Source: Leptodontidium sp. MPI-SDFR-AT-0119
Taxonomy: Eukaryota > Ascomycota > Leotiomycetes > Helotiales > Leptodontidiaceae
Reading direction: 5' to 3'
NCBI GenBank assembly: GCA_020726505.1
Contig: JAHLEZ010000002.1
Location: 620,001 to 684,000, forward strand
DNA length: 64,000 bases
In this document: one piece after another, positions 1 through 11,334 of the stretch
How positions within the stretch are numbered: position 1 is the first letter of the stretch
How the letters are laid out: the number at the start of each line of letters is the position of its first letter
Made by a program: the position numbers and the translations under genes
Notes under the pieces: model-generated
What the model was told of the DNA's origin: nothing
Databases searched by the model: none
What the model saw: the letters and a program-made list of their open reading frames with translations, nothing else

Positions 1-135
1 ACATGGCTTAAATATTCGAACGGTCTATGAATAAGAACTAATTTGTATGCAAGCTGAGCCCAAAGGCTCTGCAGAAGCTGAGATGTCTCTGGCAAAATTA
101 GGTATGCTTCATGACGCTCGTAGCAAATAGGCTAC

Positions 136-3100
136 TGACGCTTATCAGTAAACAAGGAACCGCTGAACAGTCAACATGATACATTGCACAAGACTAGAAC
201 CAATACTTTACAATACTTCAAGCATCAAGCTCTCGGGCGTGTTGATGAAGGCGATCAGGGTGCCACAGTCATTGACGAGAGGGAGCTTGGATCCAGCGGT
301 CATTCCTAAGATGTACCATCACGATTGCTACCAACTCCGCTCAATTCTCAATTCGATCATTCCAATTCCAAAAGTAGCGAATTGTCAGATCTTTCTGACA
401 TGTCTGGAATGGAATATGCAGGCCGTTCTCGAGCAGAAGGAACACAGCCACGCAAGCCTTCGCTGGGCCTGCCAATGCTCCCTTCTCGTGGGAATCGAGG
501 CACTAGTTATATTTCTGACCTCTCCGATATATCCAGTCTTTCAGATTTTGGAGAAGACGATGAGGCTGCCATCTTAATGGATGCTAGAAAGGCAGAAGCC
601 GTCCGGATCAATGACCACCAGGTAGATGCCAAGCGAGCTTGGATTTCTTCCTCCTCCGAAGCCAAGCCGGGCCTACATTATCCGCAGAGCATCAAACCAA
701 ATTCTAAGCAAGAAGGGTTTACTCCTCCATTACCGCCATCTACAGAGAAGGTTGCCGTTCAAGATTTGCAGGAGAAATGTAATCAGAGCAATGTTCGAAA
801 GCCGAGCTGCGAGCCACTGGCGTCTTGCTTGCCCCTGGAAGGCAAAAGCTTCATTGAGTTCGAGTTATCGGATTTCTCAATATATCTTCCCAACAATAAG
901 TACCACCCCTTTGCAATGAGAGGATTGCAACATTTGGGAGTGAAATCAGGTAGCACCAAATACTTGTTCGATGGTGTACTAAGTGTTGGGGACAGATGCC
1001 ATTATGTTCGAGACGTACCATTCAAATTACGATCAATTGGCAATTATGGAGAGGATCTCCACAAAGTAGGATCTCAGATTTGGATTGAGTCTGAATTAAA
1101 CTTTGGGGCAAATATATTCTATCGATTGGAAAGCCTTCAGCTGAATATGCACGGTACCATGCCGAATTTCTCTGGCTGGCGGATTTCGCGAAACATTTTG
1201 TCGATTATTGTGAGGCTTCCGGACACCCCATAACTTTGCACAGATTTCGGAGAGATTTCTACCAGTGGCTGAAGAAAACACACCAAACATCATCGACATT
1301 TAGAACTTGGTTCAAGAAGTACAATAGTCAGGATTTTCGTTCTGCCGTCTCGGCCAATATCGGTTTCCTCTTCTTGGAGAGTATGGGAATCGATCAGGAT
1401 CTCAACTCACTCCCCGTTTGGAGCGAGGTCATGTTGCGAGATATCGTGCCCATCCAGAGGATCGAAGAAGAGAAAACAATCGTCACTCAGTATGTTTACG
1501 ATTGCTTCAAGGACATCAGATTTGGTCACCACTTGAAGGTTATCCCGTCATCGTTCGATCAAGCATATCAAGGATATCCGGCAATGAAGCCGGCTGCTTC
1601 CATCGGCATAGACTCGCAACAAACGACTCTAGAAAATGTTCAGCCCGGAGGAATACCAACGGAAAGTCGATTCAAGGAAGGAGCAGCTGCTACGACTAGT
1701 CCTGTCAATTCATCAGTCGGTCGAAGTACTTTGATAAAAGATATCAAGGTAGGCGATGTGCTTTCAGTCACAAAAGATGGTTGTCAATCGGTCTGGAAAG
1801 ACGAGATCAGTAAATGGAAAGTCGCGGACGATTGCTGGTACGTCTATGTCCAAAAAGTCCACCGAATTGACGACGGCGAATCAACCTATGATGCGATATG
1901 GCTCTACAAGCCATCTGATACTTCATGCGCGAAAATGAAATACCCATACCCCAATGAGCTTTTCCTCTCTGACAACTGCACTTGTTCGAAACCTAGAATC
2001 GCAGCCAATGAAGTATTGGGCGTTGTGGATGTAAGATGGCACGGACAGCCATCAGAAATAGATTCAAGTCACTTCATCCGTCAGACGTATCTTCAGAACG
2101 AAACATTTGTTACATTTGAGGAATGCCATAAGATCTGCGAGCACCTCCGGGCTCAGCAAGAAACCGTCCTCAGCGGGCCACCATCTAAGCACCCCATCGG
2201 AACTACTGTTCTTGTTCCACCACGCTACAAGTCTAAGCATGGATTGGAGCCATACGAGATTGTGAATTATATAACCAAGGGTCTGAAGCAGTCCGCTGTA
2301 TTGAGACGTCTTCTCAGGAGACTCGATATCGATAATACTGGTGAAAAGAATGAGCTAATCTACTCTGACCAGATGGAAATGGTGGCGGTGCACAAAATAC
2401 AACGAACTTGTCTCGTTCGGTTTTACAACACGTTCGACGTTGCGCAAAAGATAATACCTACGCCATACAACCGGAACGGGAACGGGAATGCTTTCTATAT
2501 CACCACTCGTCTTGTTGAGACCAGCGGGAAGCAGTCCTTGAATCCGATAGGTGCAGACATCCCAAAATCCTTGATCCAAGGATTCGATCCCTTAGAGCCT
2601 CCAGCTCGAAGAGTACTCAATGGACTAGACCTGTTCTGCGGAGGTGGCAACTTTGGACGAGGTCTCGAAGAAGGCGGTGCTGTACGCAATAGATGGGCCA
2701 TTGATATCGACAAAAATGCAATCCACACTTACAATGCCAACGTTGACGAATCCGATCCCACCAAATTATTTTACGGATCGGTGAATGACATGCTAGCCCA
2801 AGCAATGAAAGGCAACCCCAAGAGTTCAGACCTTATCCCTCTTCCTGGAGATGTGGATTTCATTTCAGCTGGCAGTCCATGTCAAGGATTTAGCTCTTTG
2901 AACCCAGACCCTAACAACGAAAAAGGACTGAGGAATCAGTCCCTGGTTGCCTCTGTTGCTGCTTATGTCGACTTTTACCGTCCGAAATATGGCATCTTGG
3001 AGAATGTCCTCAGCATGGCTCAGAGAGGGCGCGGTCGTGACGAAGATGTTATGTCTCAATTAATTTGTGCTATCGTGGGACTTGGATACCAAGTACGACT

Positions 3101-3819
3101 ATGCGTGCTCGACGCCTGGAGCTGTGGCAGTCCACAGTCTCGTGGTCGTCTGTTCTTGACGTTCGCCGCGCCAGGCCTGACACCCGCAGAACATCCAGAC
3201 TTATCGCATTCTCATCCTCCTAATGCCATGTCTCGCGGCCTTGGTAAGCTTGCAAATGGACAGGCTTTCGGCGCTAGGAGAATGGGCCCAACGCCTTTCG
3301 AATGGGTTAATATAGAGGAAACCATAGCAGATCTTCCTGCTATCGGCGATGGTGCTACCTATCAATGTATTCCATACCCTGACCATGTCATGGCAGGGTC
3401 ACTCACTGAACAGTTGAGAGCAAGAATCGAATCGATCCCTACTCATCCTCGCGGGATGAATCTTTATAAGGCTTGGAATGATGGTCGAGGCCCGATGACA
3501 CCCGAGGAGAGAGCTCGCTTCGGTCCTGTGTATAAGAAGGACGGAACTATGAGAGGTGAGTTGTAGAAGCCCCCTTTAGCTTCCACAGTACTATCCAAGC
3601 CCTGCCTTGCTGCATATTCCTCAAAATTCTATTTGAATTATACTGATATCCGCCAACTCAACAGCAATGCACAAGCCGTTCTCGATGGCCTACGCCAGAG
3701 CTCAACCGAGATCAGTTTTTCCATGCATGACATTGGCAATGTCCCCTGGTGATCTTTACATGGGCGCGGGAATCCACTGGGACGATAACAGCCATACTCA
3801 CATGGAAATGTTCTCATGA
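136..3819 (+). pseudogene. DIM-2: DIM-2-like cytosine-5 DNA methyltransferase, 5' part of a split gene
   Basis: This is the N-terminal and catalytic part of a fungal DNMT1-class methyltransferase. The first frame (about 136-1130) reads the DIM-2 N-terminal region, including FDGVLSVGDRCHYV and QIWIESELN. A BAH domain follows (about 1735-2050, KVGDVLSV through YPNELFLSDNC). The catalytic motifs are LDLFCGGGNFGRGLEEGG (SAM site), GSPCQGFSSLN with the catalytic Cys, and ENVLSMAQ. DIM-2 is favoured over RID because of the long N-terminus and an intact ENV motif. An intron at 3556-3664 (GTGAGT...ACAG) joins the exon that ends near 3819, shortly after HWDDN. Breaks: an in-frame TAA at 307, and a missing base near 1128-1131, where YRLE must shift frame to reach KPSAEYARYHAEF. 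Motifs IX-X resume only after 11.33 kb. The true N-terminus is not settled. In such fungi the enzyme methylates repeats and can act with RIP, which is family knowledge and not shown here. Confidence 0.85.
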
Positions 3820-3842
3820 CACTTTCCATTTCCGTCTCTGGA

Positions 3843-3942
3843 CCTGAGCTGCTGCTTCTTTAGCCTAAGCTATGGGTGAGCAAGCTTAAGCCGAGGGTGA
3901 GCATTCCTGAGCACCGCCTAAGCACACGCTAAGTAAGCCTGA
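3843..3942 (+). repeat. Left cluster of CCTGAGC/GCCTAAGC motifs
   Basis: Short variants of CCTGAGC, GCCTAAGC, GCTTAAGC and GGTGAGCA are packed in about 100 bases. The 12-mer GCCTAAGCACAC at 3916-3927 occurs again in the same orientation at 11235-11246, near the other edge of the insert. Confidence 0.6.
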
Positions 3943-5549
3943 GTATGCATTAAAGAGCCGTTTAGTATCCGCAGGGGCTCGTTCTGGCTCCCTTGATGCT
4001 CGGTTACACTTTCCTCATCTTGTCTCTAGGCACGGATCTTATTTTGGCTCCCTTACGACCGAGATTCCCCCGGAGCCATTTCTAGATCTATATTCGCTTA
4101 TATACACTTGATAAGTAAGTTAGTCTTATCATTCTATAATATCTTATTAATATCTATAATATCTTATTAATATCTATAATATCTTATTAATATCTATAGG
4201 GGTGATTTTATATAATAAGAATTTTAGTAGCATTCAATTTGATCGTCTTGCTTTTTGGATATTTTAATAGTATAGTTTCCTCGCGTGTCTCTTTTCTCTT
4301 TCTCTTTCTCCTAGGTTTTGTTCTGACCGGGCTGGAGTACATGACTTACAGACTCTGGGGTTTAAAAATCTCGTTTCAAGAACTTTGTTCTCAAAATCCA
4401 AGAAGCTATTATAGACTTTCACAAGTTACCAGAGCAAATCATAGTCCTTCGCACAAGCAATGGCGATAGTCGTGAAGAATCCTCATCAAGATACCTATGG
4501 AGCTTTCCCTCTTACGAAGGAGAAAGTCATCTCATCTCAAAGCACGGAGAGTTATCGCGCGAATAAGACCTATTCCAACTATCTAGGAGCTTGTTCTCAA
4601 GTCTCAGAAAACAATTAGAACGAGAACAAGCATGGAATTGGCGACAACAGCAGTCGCAAAGAATTTGCACTAAAAAGGTATGTAAGGTATTTGACTACTT
4701 GACACAGCTGTTGAACTGTTGGCAGAGCTGCTTATCATAGAAGGTACAGTACTCTCTCTCTCTCGTCTGCCGATTTCAAGCGTCATTATGTCGTCCTGTG
4801 TCGCGAAGTTCCCGTATGGGCTGGAAGGTCACCTTCGAATATTTAGAATTTGGAGAGCTGGAGTAATATTTTACTTACTCAACATCTCCAAGATCAGATG
4901 ATAGCCACTCCAACTCGTTGGATCCTGAAATCAGCATCGTATGCTGCCCAAAGCTGAGGAAATAAGCATCTCCCCGGTTGGTGTATTGACAATAACACTT
5001 AACGTTGTCTTCGAACGGCCAATCATTCCTTGAGTATGTGAATGCAATTTCAAACCCCGAATACTAAAGAACTAATAGGTCTTTCTACTTTAGGCTATGA
5101 AGACCACGTTAGCACGAACTAAACTAGTCCTGAGTTTGTCGTCTAAATTCATCTCAATGCTCTGGATTCGCTCTGAAGAACGGCCAATGGATAATTTAAA
5201 GTACACAAGAAGGTCAAGTCTTTCGAAAATCAAGACTACCTATCGGCCTAAGCCCAGACCGGCGTTGTCTGGTGGTATGCATTCGGCTCGGAAATGCTTG
5301 TCACCGTTTGCGAACATCCGCCTCCCACCTCACTTCGATCGAGTTGAGAGCCAAAGCGATATTTGAGCCTCAAGCTTGCCAGCTTTCCACGAAACCTTGG
5401 TTGTGAATATTGGAGCAATTTACGGTACCGAAAAGTTCGTGTCGGTATGAACCATCTTATCAACGGGCACGAATATCACTTATAGTGGTACGTATGCGGT
5501 GTTGATCTTGTTGATAGTTGATTGTTGCTATAGCTTCTAAAGTTGAGGC
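3943..5549. other. No gene seen; decayed insert DNA
   Basis: The only open frames are short and look random. The segment holds the 20-bp tandem repeat at 4141-4198. No homology could be recognised. Confidence 0.6.
4141..4198 (+). repeat. 20-bp AT-rich tandem repeat, about 3 copies
   Basis: The unit atcttattaatatctataat is repeated at 4141-4160, 4161-4180 and (incomplete by two bases) 4181-4198, with no mismatch seen. It lies in the non-genic left arm of the insert in DIM-2. Confidence 0.9.
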
Positions 5550-5683
5550 TATCCCTTCGTCCGCTGAGACATTGCCAGGCGCTAGCAGGGGGAAGCGAGC
5601 GCGGCATGCAGGAGGGGCAATGCATTATTTTATGTACCTTTGCATACAAATTCCTTAGTAAGGTACTTTATGCTGATGAAATC
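5550..5683 (+). repeat. Left terminal inverted repeat, 134 bp
   Basis: Every base of this block matches the reverse complement of 7507-7640. Identity stops at 5684/7506. The outer half is GC-rich, with GCGCTAGC and GCGAGCGCGGCATGC, and the inner half is AT-rich. Confidence 0.95.
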
Positions 5684-5759
5684 TACTCCAACATTCCCCC
5701 TCTTTACAAAGAGATACTATACAAAAAATGCAGCCTCCTTGCGACCTCTTTGGAGGTTT

Positions 5760-7442
5760 TTATGTTGAATTTCCTAGCACCTTTTGACGTTTCCCTTTAT
5801 ATAAGCACTCTATACAAATACTACGTTTAGGTAGTTTCTTCCAAAAGTGTATATGCTGTAAGTCGGCATTAAAAAGCCGCTTCCCCCCTAATTCAGCATA
5901 TAATTGAGCCAACTGCACCTTCTTAGAATATGCTAAGAGCGTACAATACAACTTAATTCTGAATTGTAAGTGGCTTAATGGGCGCTCAATATTAGTGTGC
6001 AGAATATATAACCTGTATGCGTTGATACAAGCTATATCAATCAACTAATAAAAGAGAGGCCACCAATTCCGTTGTGTACTCCGGTGAGTCTCATAGGCCT
6101 CTCTGTATTGGTTTGCTAGGTCGACTCCTCCCATATGGTGATTATAATCATCAATAAAGCGCGGAATCCGCAGCTCTTTTGTATGGTCCTCCCCAAAGAT
6201 TAGTCTGGCAATACGACTATTTGTTGATGTCTTTGCAGGGCGCCTCCGAAGTTTGGCTATGAAGTCGTCTGCTTGGTGAACCGTACGTATGTTGCTGAGA
6301 GTTAGAATAATATTATTGTCCTGCTAGGCTAAACAAAGGGTATCCTCCACTACTTTGGTAATCAAGCTGTTCTATGGTAAAGCGTTTGCATACTGCTTTT
6401 TGAGGATTGTAAACTCCTTTGGGAGTTCAGAATGCGGCCGCGTTGTACTAACAGCACTATAACCACACTTCCGAAGCTCTTTAAAAAGAGGTATAGAGGT
6501 AAAGTAGTTATTAAGGTAAACAGCGAGTCCTTGGCGTGGTAGAGAGAGTACAAGAAACCGTACTAAAGAGCCGGTAGGCGTAAGTTGTGGATGCTTCGGA
6601 AGAGACTGTAGTTTATGGGATTTGGAGCTCCAAATCCAATTATATATATATCCATGATCTGCGACTCCGTATATCTTGTACCCTTGCTTAATCGGTTTGC
6701 TCGGCATTTTGTAGGTATGAGAAGATCTAATATAAATTATTAATAGCGGAGTAGACAGGTCAGAAATAGTTCTTACCGGCTAAAACAGCGAACCATAAGC
6801 TCATTAATACTGACTTCGGATGATGGAGAGTAATATCGTTGACAAGAAGCTTGGATTTCCGAGGCTAAAGGCTCTACTTTATACTACCAAATCGTATTTG
6901 TTGGCAAGTGACGACTAAGGTGTTGATTATCCTCAGAACTAGAGATATGACAATACCTCTTAATATCTTCATAACGATTAAGTGTGATATAGGCGTAAAT
7001 TGTATGTATTAGACCCTTCGTTATGTCCTGATTCCAGTATATATCAATGCGAGGCTCCTCATGGACTCCTATATAAACTAACGCTCTAATAAAGACAAAA
7101 AGCTCCTCCACCATCAAATCCCGCTATTCCCTTGCTCTTTCTTGTTTGACTCGCAGACGTTGTAGGTTCGCATACTGATTTGTATTAGAGGTAATAATCT
7201 GTAAAAGGGCAGGTGTAAAGAATAAAGTAAAGTAATCATATGGTTCTGCAGTAGGAGGGAAATCAGGAGGAAGTGTTGCTTTGGCAAGGCCGTGGAGGCT
7301 CGCATTTGAAAGGCTCAAATGCGACGTCTTTGATTGGTCCAAATTCGTTGAGAATAGCTTCAAGAGCTTCCAATTTCGTCTTCTTTAAAGGAGGGGGAGC
7401 CTCAGAATCACTAGAATTGGCGTTGTCGAGTGGGTGCTTCAT
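5760..7442 (-). pseudogene. piggyBac-like transposase relic
   Basis: Fragments in order on the minus strand: an N-terminus from MKHPLDNANSS (7442); VYIGVHEEPRIDIYWNQD with the piggyBac N-domain pattern; MPSKPIKQGYKIYGVADHG (first acidic residue, as in CDSG of the family); VYLNNYFTSIPLF; IDDYNHHMGGVDLANQ; WPLFY; DIACINAYRLY; and a Cys-containing tail (CIECLYKGKRQ). Amber codons stand where tryptophan is expected at 7126-7124, 6886-6884, 6326-6324 and 6047-6045. The family's DNxFTS aspartate is Asn here (codon 6512-6510). There is also a frameshift near 7300, and a likely real intron begins at the gtaagaac after CFSR. Each amber equals CCA-to-CTA on the plus strand, the CpA-to-TpA signature of RIP. 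It cannot encode an active enzyme. Confidence 0.9.
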
Positions 7443-7506
7443 GTTGGTGGGCCAGCGCGTATTCAGTCGCGTCTTAAAGTGGGTAAAAAAAATGAGGGTA
7501 AAGCGC

Positions 7507-7640
7507 GATTTCATCAGCATAAAGTACCTTACTAAGGAATTTGTATGCAAAGGTACATAAAATAATGCATTGCCCCTCCTGCATGCCGCGCTCGCTTCCC
7601 CCTGCTAGCGCCTGGCAATGTCTCAGCGGACGAAGGGATA
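7507..7640 (-). repeat. Right terminal inverted repeat, 134 bp
   Basis: This is the exact reverse complement of 5550-5683. It keeps several CpA/TpG sites unmutated, in contrast to the transposase interior. Confidence 0.95.
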
Positions 7641-7936
7641 AGTGTTGTTGTTCCCAATGCGGCCTAGTGCCTGATCGGGTGACTTAAGGTCACCTGGTCG
7701 TAATTATTCCAACAGTTCGTTTGAGGAGATGACAGCCCTACCAACTAAATTTCACTAGTGCCTTGCTTCTAGAAAAGCTTCGTCACTCCTCATAAATGAT
7801 TTGTTCTATATTTCATACATCGTCACACGTGTCCAACCTCTCGAACAGAAAAATCACTTCCAACTGTGCACTCACATCGCATCCACCCCCGCAGCTCTCC
7901 TCACACAGCTTACTTCTATCATTCCCAATACTAAAA

Positions 7937-8128
7937 ATGCGCGCGTCCTTCACGCGCTGGGGGCGATCACTCTTCCGTCGCCCCGACGGCTATCCATTCA
8001 GACCAATCACGATTATATTGATCTATCCAACGATACATTTGGGAAACTGGGCTTTAGAGAAATATTTCACTCTGAGGAACAAGCGAAGTGAAGCCGCAGT
8101 TTTGGGTGAAAACGAGAATGCGAAGTAG
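7937..8128 (+). CDS. Possible 64-aa hypothetical protein inside the insert
   Basis: The ORF starts at an ATG in a favourable AAAAATG context after a pyrimidine-rich leader. The protein begins MRASFTRWGRSLFRR and has one moderately hydrophobic stretch (RPITIILIYPTIHLGNW) followed by a charged tail. An Arg-rich start with a single membrane-like segment would suit a small mitochondrial membrane protein, but no family is recognised. Its length is close to what chance can give, so it may be noncoding. Confidence 0.25.
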   Translation: MRASFTRWGRSLFRRPDGYPFRPITIILIYPTIHLGNWALEKYFTLRNKRSEAAVLGENENAK

Positions 8129-8860
8129 AGTCGAGCGAACGACAATCGTTGAACCCGGGGGTGCTGAGTTTGGAAAATTCACCAACGCACATTGGTACCT
8201 GCCTACATTGATGACGGTTTCAGTCGGGACATATCATTGTTGCTGGGTGAGGGAGGAATAGTTGGAGTGGACGACCGCAGCGAGCTCTGCACCTTTGTGG
8301 CTCGAGCAGCGCTTTGAGAAGGAAACGTCGTAGAAAAATTTCGAATACTTCCACACGAAGTGCGATGAAGGAGAAAGTACGGTGGGGTGGCGAAAGAGCA
8401 GCAGCTACTTCCTCGAATCCAGCAATCAAGTGCAAGTACAGTCCTCACAGGCAACCATCACGTATGGACTTTTATTCTTGAATCAAGTCGTGTACAACTT
8501 CTCTAGGACCTATACGTCATCCTTGCATCCCTCGTAGATGGTAAGTGTATGCTATGTGTCGTGGGATTTTTTGAATTTGATTACATTGCTTTAACCAGTA
8601 TTTCAAACTGCTTCCAGGATGTGCTGGGAGTCGGGATGCACTGCGCCAGTTCCGCTTGCCCAATGTCTGTAGAGCAGGATAGCAGGAGATCCTGGCGTAT
8701 CTTCAACGATGGCAGGAGCGATGAGCCATGTAAACAACATATTAGCTTGGTTTCCCTCTTGACTCTTCTTCTCTCTTCCTCGATCTCGCCCTTCAGAATC
8801 TTTTGGATAACAGCAAGCGTAAATATACTTATCATCATCCGAAAATTCTCCCGAGAGACA

Positions 8861-9097
8861 ATGAGTTTCATCCTTCACTTCCTTCGCCCTCGCGCCGCAT
8901 TTCGCGCTCTTACACCTGAAGCTAGGAACAGCTTTGTTGCGACCACCATCGGACTTGGTATGGCATCGTTCGAATTCGGCCACACCATGGGAAGGCAGTA
9001 CCAGCTCCCTTCGCCGAAGCCAAATCCAAGTCCCAAGCAGCAAAGCGATCCAGTTCAGGAGACTGAGCAATCGGTTCGTCGAGTGGGAAAGAAGTGA
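8861..9097 (+). CDS. Possible 78-aa hypothetical protein inside the insert
   Basis: The ORF begins MSFILHFLRPRAAFRAL, which is amphipathic and basic. A glycine-rich hydrophobic stretch follows (FVATTIGLGMASFEFG), then a Pro/Gln/Glu-rich end. The shape resembles the preceding small ORF (basic start, one hydrophobic segment, charged tail), but the two are not clearly homologous. The frame stays open upstream to 8549, so an upstream exon is possible. No family is recognised. Confidence 0.25.
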   Translation: MSFILHFLRPRAAFRALTPEARNSFVATTIGLGMASFEFGHTMGRQYQLPSPKPNPSPKQQSDPVQETEQSVRRVGKK

Positions 9098-11232
9098 AGG
9101 ATGAACAAGAGCATCCGGGCATGGCAGTAAGTACCCTCGAGGTCACCTTCGTGCTGATCATCGCTAAATTTTGTTGACAGGCGGCCCGACGGCGCTGACC
9201 TGTAAGACCCATCAACCGACAAGCCATTGTCGTCGAGTACACCGTACTCCGACACCGCGGTGGCGGTTACATTATCATGCGGTTTCTTGTTCTCGTCGGT
9301 CCATTTGCTTCTCTAAGCACGATGTTTCACAAGTCCGGTCGATGAAAATCACAACGAGGCGACAGACCCTCTCAACGGCGGCTCACATGGTCATGCTGGA
9401 TCATAGAGAGCTTCTTCGTCGGTCATATTCCTCTCACACTTCGAGTTCGGTCAACCAGAATCATAATGATGCAACGAAAAGTCCAAAGCTGGTTTGAATT
9501 CCCAGGCCGACTCTCGGATGTTTTTCTCGTCGGTCAACTTGCTCTCTGCGGTAGTACACACACAAAAGTTCAGTCCAAGAAGACTCGCGATGAACTCAGA
9601 CTCCCGCAGCCACACATCAACCGTTAGCAGTTCTTATCATCATACTAGCTGCAGTCCGCCCTGCTCGTGACCGCATTGTACTGTCGGACTTTCACACTGC
9701 AAACCGCCCGCAAGCCTGATTATTTGATGGTGATCGAGAACATCCACTATGAATCCAGGGCCATTCTTTTCTTTGGAAACAACTCGGGATGCCCTATTAC
9801 CGTTGGCACATAATTCGGTATGTCAACGCCAGCCGGAAGAGATACGCATACACAAAGGAGGGTCAGCTGTGGACTGGCTGGCCGACCCTCTTCTCAAACA
9901 CTTTCGCATATGCTTGACGTCCCGAAGCAACTGGAGTGGTGATTCCTGCCATGGTGGTTTGAAACCGCCGGTGCGATTACAACAGTAGCTGAACAGCAGC
10001 CTCCACTTGACCGAAGTAATCAACCCACGCAACTCGGTTTGTACAAATACGATACAAAACGATTACCTACTGTTTTCAGAACGCTGTCAAGCTCGAGACC
10101 ACACTGTCCAAAGACTTGTAAAGAATCTCCTCATCATGTCGACTGATTATCGACACCACTGCGTTGAAGGCATGCAGGAGGGATATCAAAAACACCCAGG
10201 ACAGAACCCACAAGCGAGCTCCATCGTCTGGCAGCCAAGTCATCCACTGCGCATCTTTCACCGGAGTGCGCCGTGCCAGGCAAACTGGGAGAAGGTCTAG
10301 GGGGTCATTGAATTGAGGAAAGGTTGCAGGAAGTTGTGTCATCTGTGGACTTAGTGGCCGGAGACTGGAGGACTTTGAGGCTTGCCTGAATGAAAATCTG
10401 GACCCCGGACTGGAAGTTGGCGGAGAAAGTAGACGAAAGGCTCTTCTTTAGAAGGTTGATGGGCATATAGGAGAGAATGGTGTTTGACAGTGGCTGTAAT
10501 GTGACAGACGAAAGTGTTTGGGGAGTGGAAGTTATGCAAAAAGCTGGATTTTAGACTGCTCGACGAGGCGGGGATGTTAGAACATGCCTATGGCGGTTAG
10601 AATGTGGAGGAAGCAATAAAGCGATGGAGTGAGGAATTTTGCCATGTTGTATTACATACGTCAGACATATACACTAGGAGACAATACAATCTACTGAAAG
10701 TATATGTTTCCGTTATGTCTAATTCTTGCGCAAATAAAGCTCGAGGGAGGGTTTTGGAGTTTCAATAAGATCAGCTGGTGACCCTGCCTTTGCCAAAGGC
10801 TGACTACCAGGTACGTTATTGTAACGCCTTCGGTAGATAATCGAGGAGCCGGTCCAATTCTACAAAAGAACAGCTCTATTGGACTGCAGGTGAAAGAACT
10901 TGGTAGAAAGATTCCCGAAGGGCAGTCCCGGAACACGATCGTACCGGGGTTGCCTATTATGTGCTTGACTATTTTGAAAGACAATTAAACTTACATGAGG
11001 CCTCGGACTGGCACATTTGATTTCTTGAGCGACTGATTGACAGGCTTGTCCGGTTCGCAAGACCGTGCTCTTGAGAGGGACATTGATGAGTGGACTGAAC
11101 AGCAACAGCTGCGTCGGCAAATGGCCCGAGGGGAAGGAGGAGGTGAGAGGAGGACCGTACCCACGCTAGGATTCCGAGGAAATAAGAGATATGATTTGTT
11201 GAATCAGCACGTGTGTGGATCAGGAGGTAAAC
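9098..11232. other. No convincing gene; right arm of the insert
   Basis: There are only scattered short frames. The ORF at 11037-11240, with DIDEWTEQQQLRRQMARGEG, has protein-like composition and follows an intron-acceptor-like gattgacag, so it may be the last exon of a decayed gene. No terminal repeat or transposase motif was found. Confidence 0.45.
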
Positions 11233-11297
11233 AGGCCTAAGCACACTTGAGCACACCTGAGCCGAAGCTGAGCTGGGCCTGAGCTGAGCCTGAGCAA
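11233..11297 (+). repeat. Right cluster of CCTGAGC/GCCTAAGC motifs
   Basis: GCCTAAGCACAC (11235-11246) is followed by tightly packed CCTGAGC, GCTGAGC and TTGAGCAC variants, in the same orientation as the cluster at 3843-3942. It ends about 40 bases before the DIM-2 frame resumes. Confidence 0.6.
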
Positions 11298-11334
11298 GGC
11301 GGCGCTGCTCACGTGAGACATATGGATGGGAATT

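Larger units (their letters stand above)
5550..7640 (-). mobile_element. piggyBac-type DNA transposon, non-autonomous
   Basis: This 2.1 kb element is bounded by 134-bp inverted repeats (5550-5683 and 7507-7640) that are identical as read. It encloses a broken PGBD/DDE_Tnp_1_7 transposase on the minus strand. Both ends read TA-TCCCTTCGTCC outward-in. The classic TTAA duplication of piggyBac is not present at either edge. The element lies inside the insert in DIM-2. Intact ends with a dead transposase suggest it moved using a transposase supplied elsewhere. Confidence 0.88.

Noticed and set aside
8603..9070. 155-residue minus-strand open frame in the insert
   Set aside because: It overlaps the small plus-strand ORF at 8861 and has no recognisable motif; neither strand is convincing.
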